Positions 7,983 to 17,600 of a stretch of DNA of 64,000 nt are shown piece after piece. Origin of the DNA: Veillonella parvula (GTDB lineage Bacteria > Bacillota > Negativicutes > Veillonellales > Veillonellaceae); NCBI RefSeq assembly GCF_902810435.1, contig NZ_LR778174.1:1658501-1722500 (forward strand), read 5' to 3'. The notes under the pieces are model-generated. The model worked only from the letters and a program-made list of their open reading frames with translations, had not been told where the DNA came from and did no database searches. The translations under genes were made by a program, and so were the position numbers. Each line of letters begins with the position of its first letter. The stretch's first letter is position 1.

Positions 7983-10900
7983 TTACTGTACCTCTACGGA
8001 GCCCTCGCCTAGAATAGATTCAATAGCCCTGATAGATTCATCACTAGGGTCAAAGCACATATTTGGTGGTAAATTAATGCGTTTTCGTTGACGGTGTAAA
8101 TATAACGACGTTGGCACAGAGCCAGCGGTGCTAGTCAATACGCGTTTTAAGGCTTCGCTATTTTCTGGTGTATCATATTGGCTATAAATGTGGATTGCCA
8201 CCTGTTTTGCCTGCCCATAGTTTACCTTTAATGGCGTAATACGGTCTGCAATGATTTGCACACCCTTTTCATCCGCATCAACCCGGCCTTTTACCTTAAC
8301 AATCATATCGACCGCAAGGAATTGCTGACTTTGACTAAAGACCTTAGGGAATGCCACTACATTAGCCGCACCAGAATAATCTTCGATGCGAAGAATGGAC
8401 ATAACCTCATTGCGCTTTGTCATGCGATCCGATTTATTTTCGATGAGGCCACCAAAGGTAATGGTTTGGCCATCGTATTGCTCTGGATTTTCTACGAGAG
8501 CACCCAGTTCAAAGAGACCTTCCAATTCTTTCGCATATCCTTGCAATGGATGCCCCGTAATGTAAAAGCCGGTATATTCTTTTTCATCCTTTAACTTATC
8601 GTCTTCCGATAAATCCTCCACATTGGGAACAGGGATGAAATCGACAGATTCTTCCATATCGCCAAAGAGGTTCATGGTACCCATAGCAGCATCTTTTTGC
8701 TCTTTAGCACCAACGGCTTGTGCGCTTTCATACATGTGCAACAATTGGTTACGATTTTCCTTGAAGCCATCCATGGCGCCGCAGCGAATGAGACTTTCAA
8801 GAAGTCGTTTATTAACAACCCTATTATCCACCCGTTTGCAGAAGTCCACGATATCCGTATACAGACCATGCTCATTGCGCTCGCGAATCAAGCGATCAAT
8901 AGCATTGTCCCCTACGTTCTTAATACCGCCAAGGCCAAAGCGAATGGCGTCGTCTTGTACGGCAAAACTGCGTTCAGAATAGTTAATATCTGGACCTAGA
9001 ACCTTAACGTTATGCTTCTTGCAAGAGTTAATGTAATACGTTAACTTTTGCATATTCTGCATGAAGCTCGTCATGGTAGCCGCCATAAATTCCGGGAAAT
9101 AGTGCGCTTTCAAGTACGCTGTCTGGTACGCGATATACGCATAAGCCGCACTATGTGATTTATTAAAGCCGTAGCCAGCGAAGTATACGAGCAAGTCGAA
9201 TACTTCATTCGCAACGGATTCAGTAATACCGTTTGCTACGGAGCCTTGAATAAAGGACTCCCGTTGCGCCTTTAGAACAGATTCCTTTTTCTTACCCATG
9301 GCACGGCGCATCAAATCCGCTTGACCAAGGGAGAAGCCCCCCATGGCGGACGCAATCTGCATAACCTGTTCTTGGTATAAGATTACACCAAAGGTATCTT
9401 TCAAGATAGGTTCCAAAATAGGATGTAAATAAGTAACCTCTTTTTTATCATGACGGCGGTCGATAAAGTCCGCCACCATCCCAGAGCCTAATGGGCCTGG
9501 ACGATACAAGGCTACCAATGGAATTAAGTCTTCAAAATGCTCAGGCTTAAGGTCCATAACGAGCTTAGTGATACCTTCCGACTCAAGTTGGAATACACCA
9601 GATGTGTCACCCTTGGTGAGAAGCTCACAAGCCGCCGCATCATCGAGCGGAATGGCGTCTAAGTCTAGGTCAATACCACGGTTCGCCTTGATGAGTTTTA
9701 AAGCATCCCCCATAACCGTCAAAGTACGGAGGCCCAAGAAGTCCATTTTTAGGAGGCCCAATTCCTCGATATTATCCTTATCATACTGCGTTACAAAGCC
9801 TTCATCGTTGGCATTTTGTACAGGTACATGGTCATCGAGAGGATCTGCAGAAATTACGACGCCCGCCGCGTGCGTGGACGAATTTCGCGCTATCCCTTCT
9901 AGCTTTTTACCAAAGTCGAATAACTCTTTTACATTTGGATCGGTTTCGTATAAAGCTTTTAACTCTTTTCCTTGTAGAGCCTTATCTAAGGTAATCCCCA
10001 GTTCGTTGGGAATCATCTTAGCGATGCGGTTCACTTCAGCCAGAGGTAAGTCGAGCACGCGACCTACGTCACGAATAACGGCACGAGCTGCCTCTGTACC
10101 AAAGGTAATAATCTGAGATACGCGAGCTTGACCGTATTTTCTCGTCACATATTCAATGGCTTGACCACGTTTTTCATAGCAGAAGTCAATATCGATATCA
10201 GGCATGCTTACCCGCTCTGGATTTAAGAACCGTTCAAAAAGCAAATCGTATTTTAATGGATCAAGACCTGTAATACCTAAAAGGTACGCTACTACAGAAC
10301 CTGCCGCAGAACCACGGCCTGGTCCTACTAAGATATCGTGCTCACGGGCATACCGCACATAATCCCACACGATGAGGAAGTAATCCTCAAACCCCATCGT
10401 ACCGATAACATCTAACTCGTAGTCGAGACGCTTTTGTAACTCTTCAGACGTTTCACCATAAAGGCGTGGAATTTCTCGTTCACAAACCTTACGTAAATAC
10501 GTTTTAGACGTTTCCCCTTCGGGCACATCAAAGTGAGGCAAGTGATGTTCGTCGAAGTTGAATTCTACGTTACAGCGCTCTGCAATTTTTAATGTGTTTT
10601 CAATGGCCCCAGGAATATGAGAGAACAACTGCGCCATCTCATCCCCGGATTTCAAATAGAACTCATCATTAGGGAACTTTAAGCGGTCCACTTCGGCACG
10701 GCGGCGGCCTGTAGAAATACAAACCTTAATATCCTGAGCGTCTGCATCCTCTTTTAAGACATAGTGGAAGTCATTAGACGCTACAATGCCAAGACCATAT
10801 TCCTTGCTGAGCTTAATGAGTTCCTCTTGAGCCTTTGCCTCCTCTGGCAAACCATGATTTTGAATTTCTAAGAAAAAATTATCCTTGCCGTACGTCTCGA

Positions 10901-11390
10901 TATGCCATTCGATGGAACGCTTGGCGCCTTCCATATTGTCTTGCAAAATATACTGAGGAATTTCTCCTTGAATACACGCACTAAGGGCAATAATCCCTTT
11001 GCTGTATTGGCGCAATAAATCTCGGTCTGCACGAGGACGATATAACATACCTTCCGTAGATGCTTTAGACACGATTTTAACAAGATTACGATACCCTTCC
11101 ATAGTCTCCGCCAATAGGATGAGATGTTTTAATCTTTCACGGCTGCGACCTTCGGGACGATCAAATCGGTTGTTTTCCGTTACATATACTTCACAACCGA
11201 TGATAGGCTTAACGCCTTGGGCTATACACTCTTTATAGAAATAAATGGCTGCGTACATATTGCCATGGTCCGTGATGGCAAGGGCGGGCTGATTTAACTC
11301 CTTCGCACGACGTACCATGTCAGGCAAACGACTTATGCCGTCTAGCAAACTAAACTCTGTATGACTATGTAAATGTACAAATGGCTGCAT
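7983..11390 (-). CDS. dnaE: DNA polymerase III alpha subunit (DnaE)
   Basis: The replicative polymerase catalytic subunit, 1135 residues. It begins with a PHP domain (HLHSHTEFSLLDG, residues 6-18), followed by the palm with the catalytic aspartates in PDIDIDFCYEKRG and in LLKMDFLGLRTL. Then come the finger/tau-binding region, a helix-hairpin-helix segment (INYSERSFAV through IRCGAMDGFKE) and a C-terminal OB fold (TFGGLIENKSDRMTKR). Length and domain order fit DnaE rather than the PolC type, which would carry an internal exonuclease. It starts 12 bases after the YgjP-like gene, so the two are probably co-transcribed. Confidence 0.97.
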   Translation of the reverse strand: MQPFVHLHSHTEFSLLDGISRLPDMVRRAKELNQPALAITDHGNMYAAIYFYKECIAQGVKPIIGCEVYVTENNRFDRPEGRSRERLKHLILLAETMEGYRNLVKIVSKASTEGMLYRPRADRDLLRQYSKGIIALSACIQGEIPQYILQDNMEGAKRSIEWHIETYGKDNFFLEIQNHGLPEEAKAQEELIKLSKEYGLGIVASNDFHYVLKEDADAQDIKVCISTGRRRAEVDRLKFPNDEFYLKSGDEMAQLFSHIPGAIENTLKIAERCNVEFNFDEHHLPHFDVPEGETSKTYLRKVCEREIPRLYGETSEELQKRLDYELDVIGTMGFEDYFLIVWDYVRYAREHDILVGPGRGSAAGSVVAYLLGITGLDPLKYDLLFERFLNPERVSMPDIDIDFCYEKRGQAIEYVTRKYGQARVSQIITFGTEAARAVIRDVGRVLDLPLAEVNRIAKMIPNELGITLDKALQGKELKALYETDPNVKELFDFGKKLEGIARNSSTHAAGVVISADPLDDHVPVQNANDEGFVTQYDKDNIEELGLLKMDFLGLRTLTVMGDALKLIKANRGIDLDLDAIPLDDAAACELLTKGDTSGVFQLESEGITKLVMDLKPEHFEDLIPLVALYRPGPLGSGMVADFIDRRHDKKEVTYLHPILEPILKDTFGVILYQEQVMQIASAMGGFSLGQADLMRRAMGKKKESVLKAQRESFIQGSVANGITESVANEVFDLLVYFAGYGFNKSHSAAYAYIAYQTAYLKAHYFPEFMAATMTSFMQNMQKLTYYINSCKKHNVKVLGPDINYSERSFAVQDDAIRFGLGGIKNVGDNAIDRLIRERNEHGLYTDIVDFCKRVDNRVVNKRLLESLIRCGAMDGFKENRNQLLHMYESAQAVGAKEQKDAAMGTMNLFGDMEESVDFIPVPNVEDLSEDDKLKDEKEYTGFYITGHPLQGYAKELEGLFELGALVENPEQYDGQTITFGGLIENKSDRMTKRNEVMSILRIEDYSGAANVVAFPKVFSQSQQFLAVDMIVKVKGRVDADEKGVQIIADRITPLKVNYGQAKQVAIHIYSQYDTPENSEALKRVLTSTAGSVPTSLYLHRQRKRINLPPNMCFDPSDESIRAIESILGEGSVEVQ

Positions 11391-11402
11391 GGTACACCTC
11401 CT

Positions 11403-12146
11403 TTAAGGGCGATGAGCAAAATACACGTTCAATGACTTCTTACGAGCCTTCCAATCTGGCAAAAACTGTGCCACGAGATTGTGAAAGTTCTTGGAATGGT
11501 CTAAATATTTAAAATGAGCAAACTCATGAACCATAACGTACTCAATATACGCCTGTGGTCCCTCTAACAAACGGGTGTTCATCTTGACGAGCTGCTTTGC
11601 AGGCGTACAAGAACCCCAACGACTCTTCATTCGCTGCTGTTTTATGATTGGCATAGGCACATCAATACCTTGCTTGTGAAAGCGCTGATACACGACCTTT
11701 GCCCAGTGGACAAAGACCTTCTCCCCTAAATTACGCCAGTAACTCTGCATTAATTTATGCTTTGCTTCAAAGGTCGTACCCTGAGGTACAACCATGGTAA
11801 GAATGGCTTTCCCGTCAAAGCCTATGTGAGGCTTTCCATCCTGCTCAACTAAGCGCAACGTAACTGGAATGCCGAGGATGGATAAACTTTCACCATTCAC
11901 ATACTGCAACGCATCGACGCGCTTGGCATTCAATGCATCAATCTTGTAACGAGCCCGCTCAATGAAGGACATATTCTCGATGACAAACTTGTCCACCCTA
12001 TAATCCGGCACATACCCATTCGCCGACACATGGATCACACCATCCTTTGTAATGCGCATGTTCATGTTCTTCACACGCTTGATGGTTAACTCATATTCAA
12101 TTCTGTCGCCATTATAGGTAATAGACCTAGTTGTTGAAGTATTCAT
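11403..12146 (-). CDS. YgjP-like (DUF45) zinc metallopeptidase
   Basis: A 247-residue soluble protein with the metal-binding motif HEFAHFKYLDHSKNFH near the C-terminus (HExxH plus a downstream His). This is the hallmark of the YgjP/WLM family, distant relatives of SprT. The preceding MKSRWGSC motif is also typical. Function in bacteria is unsettled; some relatives are linked to DNA-protein crosslink repair or phase-variable restriction loci. The start is uncertain: the ATG at 12146 is preferred on codon type, but an in-frame GTG at 12170 exists and neither has a strong ribosome site. It lies directly upstream of dnaE. Confidence 0.8.
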   Translation of the reverse strand: MNTSTTRSITYNGDRIEYELTIKRVKNMNMRITKDGVIHVSANGYVPDYRVDKFVIENMSFIERARYKIDALNAKRVDALQYVNGESLSILGIPVTLRLVEQDGKPHIGFDGKAILTMVVPQGTTFEAKHKLMQSYWRNLGEKVFVHWAKVVYQRFHKQGIDVPMPIIKQQRMKSRWGSCTPAKQLVKMNTRLLEGPQAYIEYVMVHEFAHFKYLDHSKNFHNLVAQFLPDWKARKKSLNVYFAHRP

Positions 12147-12249
12147 ACCTTTTATTTTATCATAAAACACTCATGAAAACGTAGAATTCTGGTAATTTTA
12201 ATAGAACTACTTAGATTTTAATCAATACTGATTTTTATTAGTTTTCAAT

Positions 12250-12297
12250 ATAAAAATGACACCTATACCAGTCCCTTATGAAAGGTATAGATGTCAT
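12250..12297 (-). terminator. Intrinsic terminator
   Basis: A 14-bp stem with a single A-C mismatch (ATGACACCTATACC against GGTATAGATGTCAT) is followed on the minus strand by TTTTTATATT. It ends the transcript of the hypothetical gene 12416-13180. The rest of the gap 12147-12415 shows nothing clear. Confidence 0.7.
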
Positions 12298-12415
12298 TAA
12301 AATAAGCTTATAACATTTAACACTAAATATTATTTAAGGATAGAAGTTAATAAAGGTTAATCCCAAAATTAAAAGTAATCATAAGTATAGAACCAACTTA
12401 ATAATCTTTTAGAAT

Positions 12416-13180
12416 CTATAATCCCAAGTCTATAAACTTCCCTAAAACTTTAATTTGCCAGAACATCCCTCTAGTAGCTTTTAAATCAATGTCTGTTTTT
12501 AACTTATCAAAACTCACATCATAAAATGGTAATAATACCTGTAATGATGCTAATTTTGCTTTCATAGTAATTAATTCTTTACTTAATTGCCCGGATATAT
12601 TAGTATCAACTATCTCCTGTAAATTGGAAATACATGCTTGAAAATCTTCATTCTGAATACGTTCACACGTATATATTTCAGACAAATAGGTCTGTTTAAT
12701 ACAACTTAAGATTGATTCAGAAATGAATTCAGGTTTTTGTAAGACTTCATACAATCCTAACAAAAACAACGCCCAAAATATCTCCTCTACATAATCGGTA
12801 AAGAAATAGATACCGAACTTCTTTTCATCATGTGTAGAAATCTTTAACGCTTCAGATAAAGTATTACCCTCTAACTCCCGTTCTATTAAAGCAATCCAAC
12901 TACTGCATTCAATATCATCTAACATATCATTTAATGGTGGTATAGGAATCCTACGAGCCATCCACTCATCAACATCCTCTAAACTCATCCCATCTCCAAT
13001 AATATTTAACAATTTATCGGACAGATGTGCTTTTCTACACATTAATCGAATTAACATACTAAATATGTAATATTCTAGAATGGTCAAATCAATATAATTT
13101 CGTCTATATGCCTTAACAGCGCCCAATATAAAGACCATTAAAAATGTATCTAAACTTTTTTTATTTTTAAAATAGATCAT
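12416..13180 (-). CDS. Hypothetical protein (AT-rich island)
   Basis: A 254-residue, largely alpha-helical protein that I do not recognise. The ATG at 13180 is preferred over a GTG at 13198 because AGAGGT lies six bases before it. It has no signal peptide and no clear membrane helix; hydrophobic helices such as YYIFSMLIRLMC look like packed helical-bundle segments. The gene is markedly AT-rich, like its neighbours up to 15542. Position near a YezG/DUF600-type immunity gene makes an immunity role (a helical PoNi-like fold) possible, but nothing in the sequence proves it. Confidence 0.6.
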   Translation of the reverse strand: MIYFKNKKSLDTFLMVFILGAVKAYRRNYIDLTILEYYIFSMLIRLMCRKAHLSDKLLNIIGDGMSLEDVDEWMARRIPIPPLNDMLDDIECSSWIALIERELEGNTLSEALKISTHDEKKFGIYFFTDYVEEIFWALFLLGLYEVLQKPEFISESILSCIKQTYLSEIYTCERIQNEDFQACISNLQEIVDTNISGQLSKELITMKAKLASLQVLLPFYDVSFDKLKTDIDLKATRGMFWQIKVLGKFIDLGL

Positions 13181-13317
13181 ATTTATACCTCTACCCACTA
13201 TATTATTTTAGCTTTTGATTTACTGGTTTATCATTAACCCTTTTTATTTATAGTAATAAATAATATATATTCTTTAGCCAGCCTCCCCAACTAAGTATGA
13301 ATACATTGAAAAGTTAA

Positions 13318-14190
13318 TCACTCTAAATAGTTTTCTAACCTCATTTTATGTTCTGGTTTTAAGCTCATATTATCTCGTGCAGTGACTAACTTAACAAATA
13401 ATTCTTCTATAACCTCCTTATCCTCTTTACTAAATTGACTATAATGATCTATAGCTATAATTTTATCTTTCAATTGTTTATCATGATTTCGTTCTTTGAT
13501 TAATTCATTAATACTAAACTCTTTTGATTTACTAGAAACCATTTCATTAATAAAATTATAATTTAATAAGTTATTAGAATAGTACTTCCATACTATACCA
13601 GTTTCTAAATCTATCTTAGTAATGCTTCCAAAATCAACATTATAGAATATATTATTAGAAATTTTATACGTATCAATTTTCGATAATTTAGATCCTGTAG
13701 CTAAATTATAAATTCCACGGGTTTCGTAAGAAAAAAAGAATGGAAATCTAATGATACTTCCCTCCTCTATAGGAATTCTTTGCCTAAAATCAGCATAAAA
13801 TTTGCTTTTCCAAACTTCCTGTTCCGAATCAGAAAAACGACTAAATTCTGGATATACATTAGTAATGTCATTTATTCTGATTTCATTAGATGGCTCTTTA
13901 TGTAATATAAATACATGTTCGTTATTTAATTCATTATATACACCAATACCATTTGTAGTTATATAATATATTTTCCCTCGTACTTCATCAAAACCAAGAA
14001 CATTAGAAACAATTATATTAGTTGGCTCTTTGTAATATATTATACCTCCCCTCAGATCCAAATAGTGGATAAATGGGTGCATAAAGTTTGTAGCAAAGAA
14101 AAGCCAACCGCCAAAAATAATACCTACTACTATTAAACAAGAAAGAAGTATTCTCTCAAGCCATTTTTTTGAGTTTTTTCCTATCCGCAT
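13318..14190 (-). CDS. Hypothetical single-pass membrane protein
   Basis: A 290-residue protein with a basic N-terminus followed by one hydrophobic segment (residues about 13-33, LLSCLIVVGIIFGGWLFFAT). The rest is soluble, probably exported, and rich in Tyr, Asn and Ile, with a beta-rich stretch resembling a repetitive readout domain (IIYYKEPTNIIVSN, GKIYYITTNGIGVY). Family not recognised. The ribosome site is weak. It is very AT-rich and lies between two other island genes, so an immunity or accessory role is only a guess. Confidence 0.6.
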   Translation of the reverse strand: MRIGKNSKKWLERILLSCLIVVGIIFGGWLFFATNFMHPFIHYLDLRGGIIYYKEPTNIIVSNVLGFDEVRGKIYYITTNGIGVYNELNNEHVFILHKEPSNEIRINDITNVYPEFSRFSDSEQEVWKSKFYADFRQRIPIEEGSIIRFPFFFSYETRGIYNLATGSKLSKIDTYKISNNIFYNVDFGSITKIDLETGIVWKYYSNNLLNYNFINEMVSSKSKEFSINELIKERNHDKQLKDKIIAIDHYSQFSKEDKEVIEELFVKLVTARDNMSLKPEHKMRLENYLE

Positions 14191-14228
14191 GGAAGCTCAT
14201 CCAATCAATTTCATCAACAAACTTAAAA

Positions 14229-15116
14229 TCATTTATCCCCATAAGTTAGTTCTAAAGATACCTCACCATTAAAGGTTAATGTATATACTAAACCAGAGAA
14301 TGGGTTTTGATTATAGAATTTAAAAGTCTCAATCATCGCTAAAATTTCATTTTTTAAATCATACATAACTTCCGAAATAATAGCCGGCTCTTCATCATTA
14401 TTTTCTACATACTTTGTAATATATGAATCATCCTCAGTTTTATAAACCCAAAGCTCTACAAAGGGATTATTAACATTCATATCAAAGTGTAATTTAGCAC
14501 GATGCCAATTTAGAGGCGTTAACTTGTATATACTTTTGGCCACTTTATTATAATGTTTTTCAAGTTCTGATTCTAAGCTTTTATGCTTTAACTTAAACGC
14601 CTTATCAATGGCAGTATAATTTTTTGCTAATACACGAGACTCCATATCTTCCAATAATAAAACACCTCGTGGACCTTTTAGCATTTCTTTATATACATTC
14701 GGATCAAATTCATCTTCATTTTCCAAAACACCAAAGTTTTTATATACCCACTTATATCTATTTTGGAGCCAGCAATCGTCAGTTACAGGATCATTATGAA
14801 ATTCACAATGGGGCTCATAATCATCGCGTGAAATATACATTGTTCCCCAAGTCCACTTCTCAATCGATGCTTCGTGTAATAATCTAACATTCGTTAAAAT
14901 ATCATACATCCCCTGTTTCATTCGTTCGCTATTTTCATCAGAAAAATTATATATAAATTCACCATATTGAATAATAGATCCACCTGGCGTTTTTATATAA
15001 TAACAACCTGATGTTGATCCTAACTCAGAACATTCAAAATACAAATAAATTTTATACCAATGCTTGGGCATTAAATCAACTAATATATCTCTTATTTTAT
15101 TAATGTATATATTCAT
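14229..15116 (-). CDS. Tandem YezG/DUF600-like immunity protein
   Basis: A 295-residue protein built of two related halves. The first (about 1-130) has HWYKIYLYFECSELG and then WTWGTMYISRDDYEP, with an NRYKWVYKNFG ending. The second (about 190-295) has NWHRAKLHFDMNVN and LVYTLTFNGEVSLELTYGD. These match my recollection of the YezG (DUF600) family of antitoxin/immunity proteins that pair with YeeF-type LXG toxins: W..IYLY near the start, then a late strand pair ending WKYKYLG. A good AGGAG site precedes the ATG. No toxin gene lies in the window, so it would be an orphan immunity gene. The assignment is by motif resemblance, not by search. Confidence 0.62.
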   Translation of the reverse strand: MNIYINKIRDILVDLMPKHWYKIYLYFECSELGSTSGCYYIKTPGGSIIQYGEFIYNFSDENSERMKQGMYDILTNVRLLHEASIEKWTWGTMYISRDDYEPHCEFHNDPVTDDCWLQNRYKWVYKNFGVLENEDEFDPNVYKEMLKGPRGVLLLEDMESRVLAKNYTAIDKAFKLKHKSLESELEKHYNKVAKSIYKLTPLNWHRAKLHFDMNVNNPFVELWVYKTEDDSYITKYVENNDEEPAIISEVMYDLKNEILAMIETFKFYNQNPFSGLVYTLTFNGEVSLELTYGDK

Positions 15117-15161
15117 ATGTACTCCTATTAATTTTCACTTTTCCAATTAAATTAAATCTAT

Positions 15162-15542
15162 TTAAATCTTGATGAAATTAAATACAAACATACATGTTGC
15201 TATAAAAAATATTGGCAATATAGAATAAAAATCTTTTTTAGCTTTTTTAATGAGCATTACTTTCACGTCAGGTGATAAACTACAATCCAATTCAATAGCA
15301 GGAACTCTTAACCACATTTCTAATAAAAACAGAATTACAGATGTCAATTCTATTAAAAACCGTACTAGTCTAGAATATCCTGCAAAAATAATATATAAAA
15401 AAATTATCACACCTAAAAACAACTCTGTAATTAACAAAGATTTTGAGCGTTTAATTTTAATATGCTGTAATGTGAAGTATGGATTTTTAATGAAATACAG
15501 ACAAAATAAAAATGCTAAAAATCCTGCAAATACTACTATCAT
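15162..15542 (-). CDS. Small hypothetical membrane protein
   Basis: A 126-residue protein with three to four hydrophobic segments (residues about 1-18, 38-58, 60-76 and 106-124) and basic loops. The ATG has a good AGGAG ribosome site. It is the first gene of the AT-rich island in the direction of transcription. Family not recognised; small membrane immunity proteins look like this, but so do many others. Confidence 0.55.
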   Translation of the reverse strand: MIVVFAGFLAFLFCLYFIKNPYFTLQHIKIKRSKSLLITELFLGVIIFLYIIFAGYSRLVRFLIELTSVILFLLEMWLRVPAIELDCSLSPDVKVMLIKKAKKDFYSILPIFFIATCMFVFNFIKI

Positions 15543-15643
15543 AACTTTCTCCTATAAGACTAGTAAATATTTATTCCACTTCTATATTCAATTATATGTT
15601 AAACTAGCGTATACCACCAACGAATATTTTGTTATGTTGCGGC

Positions 15644-15712
15644 AAAAAAAGTACCATCTATCAAGGGACGACTTATGTGTCGTTTAGCTCCCCAAATAGA
15701 TGGTACTTTTTA
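15644..15712 (-). terminator. Long hairpin terminator after the XRE regulator
   Basis: A perfect outer stem (AAAGTACCATCTAT with ATAGATGGTACTTT) encloses about 34 bases that themselves can pair (GGGACGAC / GTCGT...CCC). T-runs flank both sides, so it could work in both directions. It lies in the gap between 15542 and 15779. Confidence 0.7.
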
Positions 15713-15778
15713 TAATTAAGTTAATTAAATTGTTCAAATAAACATGTCTCACTCAATCTACAATGTTAGTATATTAAA

Positions 15779-16240
15779 CTACTTTATATTTCGTCGTGCC
15801 GCTAAGCTACCAGCGCTGCTAGCTAGGCCCGCTCGATTGATATGTGGGTTCCCATGTTTGTACGTCTTTGGCTTGCTACCTTTATCTTCTACTTTTGATT
15901 TCTCAAATTTAGTAAATAAATTATCTAGCTCACGCAAGAGCGCACGTTTTTGTGAGTCTTTTAACTCAAATACTTCCCCTTTATAGGCGATGTATTTGTT
16001 TTTAAGTACAGGACTGAGATCATAGATAGGCTCGTGTTGTTCTCCATTTACATCCAACAGCTCATCCAAGGTCAATCCATAATAGCGAGACAGGGCACAG
16101 AGTGTATCTAAATCTGGTTCGCGATACCCTGTTTCGTAATTTGAAAGTGCCGCATTACTGATACCTACGGCCTTTGCTACTTCGATTTGGCTTTTGCCCA
16201 TGCGCACGCGAGCACGCTTTAAGTTCTTGTAAAACTGCAT
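15779..16240 (-). CDS. XRE-family helix-turn-helix regulator
   Basis: A 153-residue regulator with an N-terminal lambda-repressor-like HTH (residues about 3-60: KSQIEVAKAVGISNAALSNY, then EPDLDTLCALSRYYG). A short C-terminal segment ends in a basic, low-complexity tail. The ATG at 16240 is preferred because AGGTGA stands five bases before it. It begins 46 bases after the end of hemL in the same direction, so it may be a distal member of the heme operon or have its own promoter; a long hairpin terminator follows. The target is unknown. Confidence 0.8.
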   Translation of the reverse strand: MQFYKNLKRARVRMGKSQIEVAKAVGISNAALSNYETGYREPDLDTLCALSRYYGLTLDELLDVNGEQHEPIYDLSPVLKNKYIAYKGEVFELKDSQKRALLRELDNLFTKFEKSKVEDKGSKPKTYKHGNPHINRAGLASSAGSLAARRNIK

Positions 16241-16286
16241 GTTCATCACCTGTATCGATACATAAACAACTACAAACTATATACTT

Positions 16287-17591
16287 TTATAATAATGTAT
16301 CACTGATTTTTTTGAAAGCTTCATCAGCAACGGCTAATGTGCGTTCTACTTCACTGCTCTTATGACAGATAGATACGAAATTACTTTCATAAGGGCTTGG
16401 CGCATAGTAAATACCATGGCTCAAGTTATGGTGGAAGAACATTTTGAATTGTTCTTCGTTGCAAGCTGCTGCATCATCAAAGTTCTTAACTGGTTTATCA
16501 GTGAAGAAGATGGTGAACATAGAGCCTACACGCTGTACTACAACAGGCACATTGTATTGTGCCGCCAATCTTTCAAAGCCTTCGCAAAGGGCAATCGTCG
16601 TATCTTCTACTTGTTTAAATACCGTTGGATCACGTTGCAGAATGGAAAGCGTTGCCAAACCAGAGGTAACGGCAATTGGGTTACCACTCAATGTACCAGC
16701 TTGGTAGATAGGACCAGCTGGAGCAATTTGGTTCATAATCTCGCGAGAGCCACCAAACACAGCAAGTGGCATGCCACCGCCAACGATTTTACCAAGGCAT
16801 GTAAGGTCCGGTTTAATCTTGTAACGCTTTTGGGCACCCCCACTGCTAGCGCGGAAGCCACACATAACTTCGTCAAAGATCAACACAGCGCCGTGAGCCT
16901 TAGTCACTTCGCGCAAGGTTTCGAGGAAACCTGGTGCTGGAGGTACGCAGCCCATGTTACCAGCTACAGGTTCAACTATGATCGCCGCAATAGTATCGCC
17001 GATCTCGTCGAATAATTTACGAACCGCTTCAGAATCATTGTACGGCAATGTTATGGTATTCTCTGCTACGCCTTGAGGAACGCCAGGGCTATCCGGCACG
17101 CCAAAGGTAGCAAGGCCAGAGCCAGCTTTTACCAAGAGAGCATCGCTATGACCATGGTAACAGCCCACAAATTTCACGATGCGATCGCGACCAGTATAGC
17201 CACGAGCAACGCGCAAGGCACTCATGGTAGCCTCTGTACCAGAGTTTACGAGGCGGATAACCTCCATGGATGGCATGAAGGCTTGTATCTTTTTAGCCAA
17301 TTCTGTTTCTAGTAATGTAGGCGCACCATAGCTAGTACCGCGAGGAATAGCCTCTTGTAGGCTCGCGATAACCTCTGGGTTCGCATGGCCCAAGATCATA
17401 GGACCCCAGCTCAATACATAGTCGATGTATTCGTTATTATCGATGTCATAAATACGGCTACCACTGGCACTGCTGATAAACGGAGGGTTGGATCCTACGC
17501 TGCGATAGGAACGAACAGGACTATTTACGCCGCCAGGCATATAACGTTTAGCCTCGTTAAAGGCCTTTTCAGATTTACCGAGTTGGAACAT
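16287..17591 (-). CDS. hemL: Glutamate-1-semialdehyde 2,1-aminomutase (HemL)
   Basis: Converts glutamate-1-semialdehyde to 5-aminolevulinate, second step of the C5 route to tetrapyrroles. It is a PLP enzyme of 434 residues. Signatures are PGGVNSPVRSYRSVG, VNSGTEATMSALR, the GCYHGHSDALLVKAGSG segment, DEVMCGFR and the PLP-lysine region LGKIVGGGMPLAVFGG. It starts 9 bases after hemB, in the operon sirC-hemA-hemC-cobA/hemD-hemB-hemL. Having both hemA and hemL shows that 5-aminolevulinate is made from glutamyl-tRNA. Confidence 0.97.
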   Translation of the reverse strand: MFQLGKSEKAFNEAKRYMPGGVNSPVRSYRSVGSNPPFISSASGSRIYDIDNNEYIDYVLSWGPMILGHANPEVIASLQEAIPRGTSYGAPTLLETELAKKIQAFMPSMEVIRLVNSGTEATMSALRVARGYTGRDRIVKFVGCYHGHSDALLVKAGSGLATFGVPDSPGVPQGVAENTITLPYNDSEAVRKLFDEIGDTIAAIIVEPVAGNMGCVPPAPGFLETLREVTKAHGAVLIFDEVMCGFRASSGGAQKRYKIKPDLTCLGKIVGGGMPLAVFGGSREIMNQIAPAGPIYQAGTLSGNPIAVTSGLATLSILQRDPTVFKQVEDTTIALCEGFERLAAQYNVPVVVQRVGSMFTIFFTDKPVKNFDDAAACNEEQFKMFFHHNLSHGIYYAPSPYESNFVSICHKSSEVERTLAVADEAFKKISDTLL

Positions 17592-17600
17592 AGTTCCTCC

